The position numbers and the translations under genes were made by a program. A stretch of DNA of 32,956 bases from an uncultured Chromatiaceae bacterium (GTDB lineage Bacteria > Pseudomonadota > Gammaproteobacteria > Tenderiales > Tenderiaceae), in NCBI GenBank assembly GCA_945787735.1, contig CALZIQ010000024.1, positions 2,501 to 35,456 on the forward strand, given 5' to 3'. The notes beneath the pieces are model-generated. The model had not been told where the DNA came from and did no database searches. It was given only the letters and a program-made list of their open reading frames with translations. This document shows, one piece after another, positions 16,224 through 25,262 of the stretch (the first letter of the stretch is position 1; every line of letters begins with the position of its first letter).

Positions 16224-17510
16224 TCAGGGCACGATGCTATCGATGACAATCTCCAGCCCTTCGGAACCGACTGCTACCGCGCCGCTCGCGCCTTGCAGAT
16301 CACCGCTTTGTGGCATGGCATTGCCGCTGCTGGATATACGTGCGCCGACAACCACCTGACTAAAGTTCGCCATGCTCATGCTCGGCATCATGGCCATGCT
16401 CTCATCCAGGCTGAATTCGAGCGGCAGTTCGCTTACCTGGCCTCGCAGGATAGCCAGTGGCATCGGTGGGCCATTCACGGCACGGGCAAACACAAACAAG
16501 GTGTCGTCCGGCGACGTCTTACTCTTCAGGTCTGCCGTAATTCTGACGTGTCCCGCAACCCTGGCAGGGCCAGCCATGGCCGTCTGCTCGCTCGCCGCTT
16601 CCGGCATGGCCTGCGGTATAGGTGCCTGGCCAAACTCCCCGGCCAGCTGCCGTTGTCGATAAGATTCAGCCTCGGCGATATTGGCGCGCATCGCCTCATA
16701 ATCCTCAGAGTCTGGCGGTAGCATATTCATCAAACGCCCCCAATACTCAATCGAGCCAGTAAAATCACCGCGCTCAAACAGACCGGTGCCAGCCAGCCAC
16801 AATGCCTTCTGGTTGTTCGGGTCAACAGCCAACGCCCGTTGCAGCATCTCCATCGGCTTGCCTTCTAAACTCTCGCCACCGGCCATCGCCAACGCATCTG
16901 CATAGTCGGCCAGCACATTGGCATCTTCACCAGCAAACTGAATGGCGTTTTCATAGGCCATCACCGCCTCGTTATAACGCCCCAGCACCGACATGGAACG
17001 GCCCAACATCACCCAGCCCTCAATATCCTGTGGATTTTCCTGCAGACGTTGCGACAGCTTCGACACCATCATCTCGATCTGCTGCGCCATATTCGTCTCG
17101 TCACCGTGCGGTGAGGTCTCAGGCTGAACCAGCATTTGCGGGTTCATGGCATCGGGGTTGCCCAGCTCGTCATACATCAGCACCGCCACAAGCGGCACTA
17201 GCAGCACAACCACGCCAGCAGTGGTAAGACTCAGACTCTTGCCTGTTTTGCCTGTGTCTTGCTCAGCAGCGGCAACGTCTTCCAGCAAACGACGTTCGAT
17301 TTCAGCACGACTCTTTTCGTATTGCTCCTGATTGACATCATCAGCAGCTAGGTCGATATCAAGCTCTTCCAGCTGGTTTTTATAGATGGAAATATTGACC
17401 GCGCGGCGCTCAACTTCGGCCGCGCTTTCCTTGCGCAGAAACAACGGCGGCACAACAAACAACAATGCCGCGCCAATGAGGCACGCGGCCACAACCCAGA
17501 ATACCGTCAT
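16224..17510 (-). CDS. ccmI: Cytochrome c maturation protein CcmI (CycH)
   Basis: Chaperone that holds apocytochromes c for heme ligation. It has 428 residues. Two transmembrane helices are seen (residues 2-20 and about 95-112) with a leucine-zipper-like cytoplasmic loop between them. A TPR region follows (NPQDIEGWVMLGRSMSVLGRY, NVLADYADALAMAGG, NQKALWLAGTGLFERGDF), then a C-terminal beta domain (VRITADLKSK, LFVFARAVNGPPMPLA) as in long CcmI of pseudomonads. The ATG overlaps the ccmH stop by four bases. It is the last canonical ccm gene; tlpA follows at 11 bases. Confidence 0.94.
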   Translation of the reverse strand: MTVFWVVAACLIGAALLFVVPPLFLRKESAAEVERRAVNISIYKNQLEELDIDLAADDVNQEQYEKSRAEIERRLLEDVAAAEQDTGKTGKSLSLTTAGVVVLLVPLVAVLMYDELGNPDAMNPQMLVQPETSPHGDETNMAQQIEMMVSKLSQRLQENPQDIEGWVMLGRSMSVLGRYNEAVMAYENAIQFAGEDANVLADYADALAMAGGESLEGKPMEMLQRALAVDPNNQKALWLAGTGLFERGDFTGSIEYWGRLMNMLPPDSEDYEAMRANIAEAESYRQRQLAGEFGQAPIPQAMPEAASEQTAMAGPARVAGHVRITADLKSKTSPDDTLFVFARAVNGPPMPLAILRGQVSELPLEFSLDESMAMMPSMSMANFSQVVVGARISSSGNAMPQSGDLQGASGAVAVGSEGLEIVIDSIVP

Positions 17511-17989
17511 GCCTTATTCTCTCCCGATCCTTCCTTGAGCAATTCCGCGGCACGGCGGTGCTCTTCATCTGTCAGCGGTGCTTCTTCGATCTTTTTACGC
17601 CGGCCCAGCACATTGCTGTAAAGCACAAGTATCCCAACCCCTAACAGGATAAAAGGACCAAACCAGAGCAGAAAGGTGCTCGCCTTGAAGGGCGGTCGGT
17701 AGCGAACATAATCGCCATAACGCTGAACCATGAAGTCCACCACTTCGCGATCATTCATGCCAGTCTCCATCATTTCCTGGATTTGGCCGCGCATATCCAC
17801 AGCGAAATCGGAATTGGAATCGGCCAGCGATTGCCCCTGACAGACCAGGCAACGCAACTCTTCTGATACTCCCATCACACGCGCATGTATCTCGGGATCA
17901 CCGCCGATATACTCGGCCTCTTTGGCCTGCACCTGATAAGACAGCTGCAACGACAGGCACAACAGTGCCAATACTAAAATCTTTTTCAT
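17507..17989 (-). CDS. ccmH: Cytochrome c maturation protein CcmH
   Basis: Membrane-anchored thiol oxidoreductase of the heme ligation complex. It has 160 residues: a signal sequence, the diagnostic LRCLVCQGQSLADSNS motif near residue 46, and a C-terminal transmembrane helix (FLLWFGPFILLGVGILVLYS) before a short charged tail. This is the short CcmH form, with the TPR part encoded separately as ccmI. The start abuts the end of ccmG (one-base overlap). Confidence 0.96.
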   Translation of the reverse strand: MKKILVLALLCLSLQLSYQVQAKEAEYIGGDPEIHARVMGVSEELRCLVCQGQSLADSNSDFAVDMRGQIQEMMETGMNDREVVDFMVQRYGDYVRYRPPFKASTFLLWFGPFILLGVGILVLYSNVLGRRKKIEEAPLTDEEHRRAAELLKEGSGENKA

Positions 17990-18513
17990 TAACCTTTTAA
18001 CTCTCTTACCAGGGGCAGGATGGTGTCTTGCAGGGCTTGCGGTGTTACCGGGCCGGTATGTTTGTAGCGAATCACACCCTGCTTGTCGATGACATAGGTC
18101 TCCGGCACACCGTATACACCATAATCAACACCGACACGACCATTAAGATCGTGCGCGCTCATAACATAGGGATTACCAAAATCTTGCAACCACTCGATGG
18201 CCGCATCGCGCTCATCCTTGTAATTCAAACCGTAGATAGGCACTTCACCGCTGCGAGCCAACTGCATGAATACCGGGTGTTCCTGGCGACAGGAAACACA
18301 CCACGAGGCCCACACATTTAACAACCACACCTTACCCAGGTTGCTGTCTCGGCTAATTATCTGCTCCGCCTCATGCAACTGGCTTAGCTCAAATTGCGGT
18401 GCCGGTTTGCCTACCAGCGGTGACGGCACATCACGCGGGTTAAGACTGAGACCGAAATAGAGAAAACCCACCATGACCACAAAAATCACCAAGGGCACTA
18501 AATAACGAACCAT
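17989..18513 (-). CDS. ccmG: Thiol:disulfide interchange protein CcmG (DsbE)
   Basis: Periplasmic thioredoxin-like protein that reduces apocytochrome cysteines before heme attachment. It has 174 residues with an N-terminal membrane anchor and the active site NVWASWCVSCRQEHP. The GVYGVPETYVID stretch supplies the cis-Pro loop typical of DsbE. It overlaps ccmF and ccmH by one base on each side, so translation is coupled. Confidence 0.96.
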   Translation of the reverse strand: MVRYLVPLVIFVVMVGFLYFGLSLNPRDVPSPLVGKPAPQFELSQLHEAEQIISRDSNLGKVWLLNVWASWCVSCRQEHPVFMQLARSGEVPIYGLNYKDERDAAIEWLQDFGNPYVMSAHDLNGRVGVDYGVYGVPETYVIDKQGVIRYKHTGPVTPQALQDTILPLVRELKG

Positions 18514-20537
18514 CAGGCTTTCTCTGCCGCGATTTTGGGACTTGCCATAGCAGTATCAACCTTGGCCTTGCTCTCTCTACGCGCCATCACCCGATAGCGC
18601 TTATCACTAATTGCGACAACACCACCTAGCAACATGAGGAAAGCACCTGCCCAAAGCCAGACCACAAACGGCTTGTGATAGACACGCACACTCCAGGCAC
18701 CGCCACTGACCGGCTCACCCAGCGAGACATACAGATCACGCCAAGGATCAGACTCGATGGCCGCCTCGGTCATAGGCATGGTCTGTACGGTATAGATCCG
18801 CTTCTCAGGCCGCATGGTCATCAGTTCTTGACCATCCTGCAACACCCGAATCATGCCCTGGTTGGCGGTGTAGTTCGGCCCCTTGGTCTCGATCACGCCA
18901 TCAAAACGGAAGGTATAACCACCGACAGTGACGGTATCACCGATATCCATACGCACATCTTTATCGGATTGGTAATTGCTTACCAAGGTGCCGCCAATGA
19001 TTGCCACTGCCACACCCAAGTGAGCCAGGTGCATACCATAAAAACTCATTGGAATGGCCTTCAGACGATGCCCCCAGGGCAGATTCGGATGGGTGGAATT
19101 AAAACGCTGTTTGATGCCGTGGAAGCCAGTGGTCACAATCCAGGCTGCCATCACGATACCTAGTGCCGCCAGCCAGGACCAGCCGCCCATCAGAAACGGC
19201 ACTGCCACTGCCACAATCGCACTGGCGACAAATGCCCAACGCAACTGCCTGACCATGTCTGGCATATCGGCCTTCTTCCAACGCGCCAGCGGACCCATAC
19301 CGACCAGAAATACCAACGGCACCAGCAAGGGTACAAAGGTAGCATTGAAATAAGGCGCACCGACCGACACTTTGTTGGTGGCCGCGATAATACCCATTGA
19401 AGACAGGGTTTCAATGATGATGGGATAAATAGTGCCCAACAACACCGCCGAGGCGATCACCGTCAGGATGACGTTATTGACCAGCAACATCGTCTCTTTC
19501 GACACCAGCTCGAACTTGCCGCCCAGGCCCACCTTGGGCGCACGCCAGGCATATAACAGCAGCGAGCTGACCACCACAATACACAGGAAGGCCAGGATAA
19601 AGGTGCCACGCTCGGGATCGGTGGCGAAGGCATGCACCGAGGTAATGACACCGGAACGCACCAGGAAAGTACCCAGCAAGCTCAACGAGAAGGCAATGAT
19701 CGCCAGCAACACGCTCCAGCTCTTAAAACCACCGCGCTTTTCAGTCACGGCGAGTGAGTGGATCAAGGCTGTGCCGACAAACCAAGGCATGACCGAGGCG
19801 TTTTCGACCGGATCCCAGAACCACCAGCCGCCCCAGCCAAGCTCGTAATAAGCCCACCAGGAACCGAGTGCGATTCCGCCGGTAAGAAAACACCAGGCAA
19901 TAATCGTCCAGGGCCGCGACCAGCGCGCCCAAGCGACATCAAGGCGACCACCTAACAAGGCTGCGATGGCAAAAGCAAAAGCGACAGAAAAGCCAACATA
20001 ACCCATGTAGAGCATGGGCGGATGAATAACCAAGCCCGGATCCTGCAAGAGCGGATTCAAGTCACGACCATCGGGCGCTGCCGGCAGTAGGCGTTCGAAC
20101 GGATTTGAGGTCAGCAGCATGAATAACAGGAATCCGACACCAATCAGCCCCAACACACCGATGACGCGGGCCACCATTTCATCCGGCAGGTTTTTACTAA
20201 ATATTGTGACCAGAAAGGTCCACAGCCCCAGCATCAAGGCCCACAACAACAACGAACCTTCATGCCCCCCCCAAACACCGGCCACTTTGTATTGTGTCGG
20301 CAGCAGTGAATTTGAATGTGAAGCGGTGTAGAGCACTGAGAAATCATCACTCACAAAAGCGTAGACTAAACAGCCAAAGGCAATGGCCAAAAAGACAAAC
20401 TGGCCCTGGGCTACCGGCCGCGCCATGGACATCCAAGGACGGATATTCAGCTGTGCGCCGAGAATGGGGAAGACACCCTGAACAATCGCAAGGCAAAGGG
20501 CAATAATCAGGGCAAAGTGGCCAATCTCAGGAATCAT
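18513..20537 (-). CDS. ccmF: Heme lyase CcmF
   Basis: Large polytopic membrane subunit that transfers heme from CcmE to apocytochrome. It has 674 residues with many transmembrane helices. The family signatures are clear: VWGGHEGSLLLWALM, HPPMLYMGYVGFSVAF, and the tryptophan-rich WWD segment GWGGWWFWDPVENAS near residue 240. Conserved histidines in these segments are the likely heme ligands. Start and stop abut or overlap the neighbouring ccm genes. The length is normal and no breaks are seen. Confidence 0.97.
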   Translation of the reverse strand: MIPEIGHFALIIALCLAIVQGVFPILGAQLNIRPWMSMARPVAQGQFVFLAIAFGCLVYAFVSDDFSVLYTASHSNSLLPTQYKVAGVWGGHEGSLLLWALMLGLWTFLVTIFSKNLPDEMVARVIGVLGLIGVGFLLFMLLTSNPFERLLPAAPDGRDLNPLLQDPGLVIHPPMLYMGYVGFSVAFAFAIAALLGGRLDVAWARWSRPWTIIAWCFLTGGIALGSWWAYYELGWGGWWFWDPVENASVMPWFVGTALIHSLAVTEKRGGFKSWSVLLAIIAFSLSLLGTFLVRSGVITSVHAFATDPERGTFILAFLCIVVVSSLLLYAWRAPKVGLGGKFELVSKETMLLVNNVILTVIASAVLLGTIYPIIIETLSSMGIIAATNKVSVGAPYFNATFVPLLVPLVFLVGMGPLARWKKADMPDMVRQLRWAFVASAIVAVAVPFLMGGWSWLAALGIVMAAWIVTTGFHGIKQRFNSTHPNLPWGHRLKAIPMSFYGMHLAHLGVAVAIIGGTLVSNYQSDKDVRMDIGDTVTVGGYTFRFDGVIETKGPNYTANQGMIRVLQDGQELMTMRPEKRIYTVQTMPMTEAAIESDPWRDLYVSLGEPVSGGAWSVRVYHKPFVVWLWAGAFLMLLGGVVAISDKRYRVMARRESKAKVDTAMASPKIAAEKA

Positions 20538-20993
20538 TTAAATACCCTCTTGTGGAGCGGTTGCTTGTTTTGCCTCAGCCTTTTCCAGGGCATCAGCCAC
20601 TTCAGGCGGCATGTAGGTTTCATCATGCTTGGCCAATACTTCATCAGCCTGAAAAACACCGCCACTGCCAAGCTTACCCTGGGCAACGACACCTTCGCCC
20701 TCGCGGAACAGGTCAGGCAGAATGCCGGTGTAGGTGACGGTGACAATCTCGGCGTTATCGGTAACATTAAAGTGAACAGTCAGGCCATCGTCTTCACGCT
20801 GGACACTACCGACTTCAACCAGACCACCAAGACGGAAGGTTCTATCTTTAGGCGCTTGATTGGCCACAACTTCAGTCGGACTAAAAAAGTGGTTTATATT
20901 GCTCTGCAGGGCACTCAGCACCAACGTTGCCGCCACGCCCACACCTGCCAGCCCTACCACGATGAACATCATGCGCTTATATCTTGCCTTCAT
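20538..20993 (-). CDS. ccmE: Heme chaperone CcmE
   Basis: Binds heme covalently and carries it to CcmF. It has 151 residues: an N-terminal transmembrane anchor (residues 8-27), an OB-fold beta barrel, and the heme-binding histidine in VLAKHDETYMPPE near residue 122, followed by a flexible acidic tail. It lies directly between ccmD and ccmF with no spacer bases. Confidence 0.97.
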   Translation of the reverse strand: MKARYKRMMFIVVGLAGVGVAATLVLSALQSNINHFFSPTEVVANQAPKDRTFRLGGLVEVGSVQREDDGLTVHFNVTDNAEIVTVTYTGILPDLFREGEGVVAQGKLGSGGVFQADEVLAKHDETYMPPEVADALEKAEAKQATAPQEGI

Positions 20994-21158
20994 CTACTCC
21001 ACCTCGGAATTCATACGAATCATACGACCCAGACGCTGCACTAAAGTTCGTCTGCGGCGCACAACCAACACCGTTTCCACAATCATGAACAGGGCCGTTA
21101 CGCCAAACGACCACCAAATATAGAGGCCATGGCCACCCATAGCAAACCACTCAGCCAT
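20994..21158 (-). CDS. ccmD: Heme exporter protein CcmD
   Basis: Small membrane protein needed to release holo-CcmE from the CcmABC complex. The open frame begins upstream, but the ATG at 21158, one base after the ccmC stop, gives the normal CcmD form of 54 residues: MAEWFAMGGHGLYIWWSFG, one transmembrane helix, then a basic RRRR cytoplasmic end. The TAG stop touches the ccmE ATG. Confidence 0.92.
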   Translation of the reverse strand: MAEWFAMGGHGLYIWWSFGVTALFMIVETVLVVRRRRTLVQRLGRMIRMNSEVE

Positions 21159-21159
21159 C

Positions 21160-21915
21160 TTATTTCTCCCCCCGCTCAAGCATCTCTTTGACCCAGACGT
21201 TATTACTTTCGCGCTCAAGAATGATACTGCGCACCCGGGTCAGGGCCACGGCAATGGTGTAAGACCAACAGGCAAATGTCATGATCAGCAGGGTCCAGAG
21301 CATGATTTCGGTCATGCTGGTTTCCAGGCCACCTGATTCACTTATCTTGATTGACGCCCCTTGGTGCAGGGTATTCCACCATTGCACTGAGTAATAAATG
21401 ATTGGCACGTTGATCACCCCGACCAAGGCCAGCAGACCACTGGCGCGGGCAGCGCGACGCGGGTCATCAATGGCCGATTCCAGCGCCATAAACCCAATAT
21501 ACAAAAACAGCAGGATCAATTCAGACGTCAGGCGCGCATCCCACACCCACCAGGCCCCCCACATGGGTTTACCCCATAGGGCACCGGTCCACAAAGCTAT
21601 AAAAGTAAAAATCGCGCCGGTCGGCGCCAAGGCCGAGGCCATCATGGAAGACAGCCGTGTGCGCCAGATCATGCCCGCCGCAGCCCAACAGGCCATCACG
21701 ACATAGATAAACATGGACATCCAGGCCGCCGGCACATGGATAAACATGATGCGATAGCCTTCGCCCTGTTTATAGTCGGTGGGCGCAACAAAAAAGCTCA
21801 GATAGAGGCCGATCAGCAACAGGATCACCGAGGCAATGGCAAAGCCCTTAGCCAGGTTCCCGGCCAGGGGATAAAAGGACGACGGTGCCGAATATTTAAA
21901 CCAGTTAATTGCCAT
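21160..21915 (-). CDS. ccmC: Heme transporter subunit CcmC
   Basis: Presents heme to CcmE at the outer face of the inner membrane. It has 251 residues with six predicted helices. The WWD segment GAWWVWDARLTSEL near residue 130 and flanking histidines (FIHVPAAWMSMF, WWNTLHQGASI) are all present. The start MAINWFKYSAPSSFYPLAG is typical. It is 30 bases after ccmB. Confidence 0.97.
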   Translation of the reverse strand: MAINWFKYSAPSSFYPLAGNLAKGFAIASVILLLIGLYLSFFVAPTDYKQGEGYRIMFIHVPAAWMSMFIYVVMACWAAAGMIWRTRLSSMMASALAPTGAIFTFIALWTGALWGKPMWGAWWVWDARLTSELILLFLYIGFMALESAIDDPRRAARASGLLALVGVINVPIIYYSVQWWNTLHQGASIKISESGGLETSMTEIMLWTLLIMTFACWSYTIAVALTRVRSIILERESNNVWVKEMLERGEK

Positions 21916-21945
21916 GCTTTTAAATAGTTAGTTATTTCTTTAAAT

Positions 21946-22614
21946 CTATTCTATCGAAATCCGCAGCGCCGCCGCTGAAGCCCAGGGCGCCAGCAACAGG
22001 GCCATGATCAAAACTGCCCCCATCAGCGACAGGTGCCCTTCGGCACCCATGCCCGCGGCACTTGCGTCCACCGCGCCCGCACCAAAAATCAGCACCGGTA
22101 TATATAGCGGTAATACCAACAGCGATACCAATACACCACCACCGCGCAAACCCAGAGTCAGCGCCGCACCAATGGCACCGATCAAGCTCAACACCGGCGT
22201 ACCGAGCAGCAGGGTTAGCACCAGCATCAAGAGCGCATCACCCCCCAGGCCAAACTGCAAACCCAGCAGCGGCGACATCAACACCAGCGGCAGACCCGAA
22301 ATGATCCAGTGAGCCACAATTTTACCCAGCACCATCAGTCCCAGTGTCTGCGGCGCCAGTAACATCTGCTCCAAGGTGCCGTCGTTATAGTCGTCCGCAA
22401 ACAGTCGGCTGAGAGACAACATAGAAGCCAGCAGCGCAGCCACCCATACCACCCCAGCGGCCATGGCGCGCAACAGCTCGGCCTCTGGCCCAACCCCAAG
22501 CGGAAAGAGGCTGACGACGATGATGAAAAAGAACACCGTGGTCAGCACATCCGAACGATGGCGCATGGCCAGGGTCAGATCTCGCGCGATAACGCATTTT
22601 AATGCACCCAACAT
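21946..22614 (-). CDS. ccmB: Heme exporter subunit CcmB
   Basis: Membrane subunit of the CcmAB ABC transporter that drives release of holo-CcmE. The open frame extends to 22668, but the ATG at 22614 has AAGGTAGG just upstream and begins the family pattern MLGALKCVIARDLTLAMR, giving 222 residues and a 10-base gap from ccmA. Six hydrophobic segments are seen along with the conserved FADDYNDGTLEQMLL segment. Confidence 0.95.
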   Translation of the reverse strand: MLGALKCVIARDLTLAMRHRSDVLTTVFFFIIVVSLFPLGVGPEAELLRAMAAGVVWVAALLASMLSLSRLFADDYNDGTLEQMLLAPQTLGLMVLGKIVAHWIISGLPLVLMSPLLGLQFGLGGDALLMLVLTLLLGTPVLSLIGAIGAALTLGLRGGGVLVSLLVLPLYIPVLIFGAGAVDASAAGMGAEGHLSLMGAVLIMALLLAPWASAAALRISIE

Positions 22615-22624
22615 GAAGCCTACC

Positions 22625-23245
22625 TTAACGCTCGCCGAGATGGAGATGCTGAAGCTTGCCCACTTCAACCTCGACCTCTTGGTGGGTCGTCAAAATCACC
22701 ATGCCGCCGTCGGCGACATGTTGCTGAATCATGTCAAGCAACATGCTTACCGCCGCCACATCCAGGGCGACAAAGGGCTCATCCAAAATCCACAGTTTTG
22801 AGCGCTGCAACAATAACCGGGCTAGGGCCACGCGTTTCTTCTGTCCTTGAGACAACACTTTCACCGGAAGTTCAACACAGCGAGCCAAGCCCACTTGCTT
22901 CAGCGCCACCTCCACCTGCCGGTCGCTGATATTAAAACCACTCAGGCGCGAGAAAACGCGCAGATTCTCAAACCCGGTCAACTCAAACTTGAGGCCATAA
23001 TGGTGGCCCATGTAGATCAGTTCGCGGTTGAAATCCTCGCCCAACTTGCGGGTCGAAACTCCATTCCACTGGATCTCGCCATCTTCCGGCAACACCAGCC
23101 CGGCAATGGCGCGCAACAGCGTAGTTTTACCACTGCCATTGGGACCATGGACATGCAGCAGACTGCCCTCACCCATTTCGAAGCACAGCCCAGAAAACAG
23201 CTGCCTGTCGCCCCGCACACATTCTAAATTAGCGATATTGAGCAT
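22625..23245 (-). CDS. ccmA: Heme exporter ATP-binding protein CcmA
   Basis: ATPase of the CcmAB transporter. From the ATG at 23245 it has 206 residues; an upstream ATG at 23269 would add eight. ABC signatures are present: Walker A HGPNGSGKTT, signature LSQGQKKRVALAR, Walker B LWILDEPF and the switch region TTHQE. It is the first gene of the ccm series, 99 bases downstream of the SUMF1-like gene on the same strand. A promoter in that gap was not recognised. Confidence 0.96.
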   Translation of the reverse strand: MLNIANLECVRGDRQLFSGLCFEMGEGSLLHVHGPNGSGKTTLLRAIAGLVLPEDGEIQWNGVSTRKLGEDFNRELIYMGHHYGLKFELTGFENLRVFSRLSGFNISDRQVEVALKQVGLARCVELPVKVLSQGQKKRVALARLLLQRSKLWILDEPFVALDVAAVSMLLDMIQQHVADGGMVILTTHQEVEVEVGKLQHLHLGER

Positions 23246-23344
23246 TAAACAAAGCGCCGCCAAATTCATAGAGCCAGTTCAAAAAGACCGACGATTATAC
23301 ATCAAACCAGCTGAATGTCCTGAGCAGCTATATAGGACCAGCAA

Positions 23345-24172
23345 TCAAGGTGTTAGCACCACCCGAAAGCCATTGCTGCTGTCCTCGAATTTTGCCTCGT
23401 AGACACCACGCACGGTGGAACCAAGATAATCAGCCCGATTGGCCCAACCGCCGCCGCGCAGCACACGCTGGCTGCAATCGCCGCCGCCCCAAACCCGACT
23501 GTCGGATGGCGCATCGGTGTAGTCGTCATGCCAGCAGTCCTGCACCCATTCCCAGACATTGCCATACATGTCATACAGGCCCCAGGGATTGGGCTGGCGC
23601 TGCCCCGCCGCCAGGGTGCCGATATTGACGGCCGCATCGAACCAGGCATAACGACGCAGCTGGCTCAGATCATCACCAAAAAAGTAGGTGCCTTCACTGC
23701 CGGCACGGGCGGCATATTCCCATTCTGCCTCAGAGGGCAGGCGGTATTTATTGGTACCTTCAAGACGATTCAGCTCTTCGAGAAAACCCTGGGTCTCGAG
23801 CCAAGTAACATTTTCCACCGGCCGGCGCGGGTCTTTATAAAAACTCGGATTAAAACCCATAACCGCCTGCCACTGGGCCTGGGTCACCTCATGAGCCGCC
23901 ATATATATAGATCGCACTCGCACCTCGCGCACTGGACCGCGGCCCGGTGCATCATCCCCCATCATGAAACGACCGCTAGGCAGTTTCACAAATTGCATAC
24001 CGATGCTATTGCTAATGCTCTCCAGCCCCTGCTGCGGTTCAGCCGTCTGCTGCGTTTCGCTCACCGACTGAAAACCGATCGTCGCCAAGCCACCGGCCAG
24101 AGCTAGCACCAGTACCACGCTCACCACTAGGGTGAGCGCCCGTTGTCCTTCTTTTTTTGCCTGCATGTTCAT
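23345..24172 (-). CDS. Membrane-anchored SUMF1/FGE-like protein, probably non-catalytic
   Basis: A protein of 275 residues with an N-terminal transmembrane helix (about 15-33) and a C-terminal formylglycine-generating-enzyme-like fold: MQFVKLPSGRFMMGDDA, AAHEVTQAQWQAVMG, YRLPSEAEWEYAARAG, NPWGLYDMYGNVWEWVQDC, RVLRGGGWANRADY and GFRVVLTP. The paired cysteines that hold copper in real formylglycine-generating enzymes, in the segment after RGGxW, are missing; this stretch has none. It is therefore more likely a binding or structural member of the family. A second ATG at 24166 is better spaced from GGAAAG and may be the true start. It lies 99 bases before ccmA on the same strand and could be part of that operon. 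No sulfatase is visible nearby. Confidence 0.88.
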   Translation of the reverse strand: MNMQAKKEGQRALTLVVSVVLVLALAGGLATIGFQSVSETQQTAEPQQGLESISNSIGMQFVKLPSGRFMMGDDAPGRGPVREVRVRSIYMAAHEVTQAQWQAVMGFNPSFYKDPRRPVENVTWLETQGFLEELNRLEGTNKYRLPSEAEWEYAARAGSEGTYFFGDDLSQLRRYAWFDAAVNIGTLAAGQRQPNPWGLYDMYGNVWEWVQDCWHDDYTDAPSDSRVWGGGDCSQRVLRGGGWANRADYLGSTVRGVYEAKFEDSSNGFRVVLTP

Positions 24173-24269
24173 CGCTTTCCAGCTGCGCCCCGGCCAGGAA
24201 TGATTGACCGTGCTACCATCTTCGTTTACAAAAGTGCCCGATAATAACGCGCTAACAGCCCCCGAGCCA

Positions 24270-25262
24270 ATGAATGATCAGACAGCCATCCGCATGAGCG
24301 ATAACCACAGCCAGAAACTCACCACCCTGCGGCGCCACATCCAGCACACCATTGTCGGCCAAAACCGACTGATCGAACGTTTGCTAATCGGTCTGTTGGC
24401 CGACGGCCATCTGCTGCTGGAAGGACTACCAGGGCTGGCCAAGACCACTGCCGTGCATACGCTGGCCGATGGCATGGCGCTCAGCTTTCGCCGCATCCAG
24501 TTCACGCCCGACCTGATCCCTGGCGATATCACTGGCACCGACATCTTCTTGTCGCAGGAAGGTGAATTCAAATTCATCGAAGGGCCCATTTTCAACGAAA
24601 TAATTTTGGCCGATGAGATTAATCGCGCCCCACCCAAGGTGCAGTCGGCTCTACTCGAAGCGATGCAAGAACGCCAGGTCACCATCACCGGCGTTACCCG
24701 CAAACTGCCCGAAGTATTTCAGGTCATCGCTACCCAGAATCCGCTCGAACAAGAGGGCACATACCCGCTGCCCGAGGCGCAGCTGGACCGCTTTTTGATG
24801 AAGGTGGAGCTGGACTATCCGGAACAGGACGATGAATTAGAGATCCTCAAACGCGAAACAGAACGACTGCAAAGCGGCGACCGAGAAAGCGGCCTTGCAG
24901 TATTAACCCCGAATGAAATCATTACCGCCCGCGACGAGGTCAACCGCATCTATATGGACGAGATGCTGCAACGCTACATCGTCACCCTGGTGAATGCGAC
25001 ACGCAATCCGGGCGCCTGGATTGACGAAGCCAAACAGTGGCTCGCCTATGGCGCCTCACCCCGCGCCACTTTGTCATTAGCTCGCTGCGCCAAAGCGCTA
25101 GCCTATCTGCGCCAGCGCGACTTCGTCGAACCGGCCGACATCATCGACCTGGCTTACGACGTGCTCAGTCACCGCATTGGTCTGAGCTTCGCCGCCCGCG
25201 CCGAAGGCATCACGGCCCGGCAGATCATCCAACAACTTGTGGACATCGTTCCTGTGCCCTGA
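24270..25262 (+). CDS. MoxR-family AAA+ ATPase
   Basis: Chaperone-like ATPase that works with VWA proteins. The open frame begins at TTG 24204; the ATG at 24270 gives 330 residues and removes an unconserved leader, and the ATG at 24294 is also possible. Signatures: Walker A GLPGLAKTT, Walker B IILADEINRAPP, sensor 1 VIATQNPLEQEGTYPLPEAQLDRF and the YGASPRA sensor 2 segment. The stop overlaps the ATG of the DUF58 gene (TGATG). It is the first gene of a six-gene Bat-type operon. Confidence 0.94.
   Translation: MNDQTAIRMSDNHSQKLTTLRRHIQHTIVGQNRLIERLLIGLLADGHLLLEGLPGLAKTTAVHTLADGMALSFRRIQFTPDLIPGDITGTDIFLSQEGEFKFIEGPIFNEIILADEINRAPPKVQSALLEAMQERQVTITGVTRKLPEVFQVIATQNPLEQEGTYPLPEAQLDRFLMKVELDYPEQDDELEILKRETERLQSGDRESGLAVLTPNEIITARDEVNRIYMDEMLQRYIVTLVNATRNPGAWIDEAKQWLAYGASPRATLSLARCAKALAYLRQRDFVEPADIIDLAYDVLSHRIGLSFAARAEGITARQIIQQLVDIVPVP

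Noticed and set aside
24200-24244. Short ORF starting at ATG 24200 with AGGA upstream, ahead of moxR
   Set aside because: Only 14 codons, no sign of a conserved leader peptide or attenuator; probably chance.
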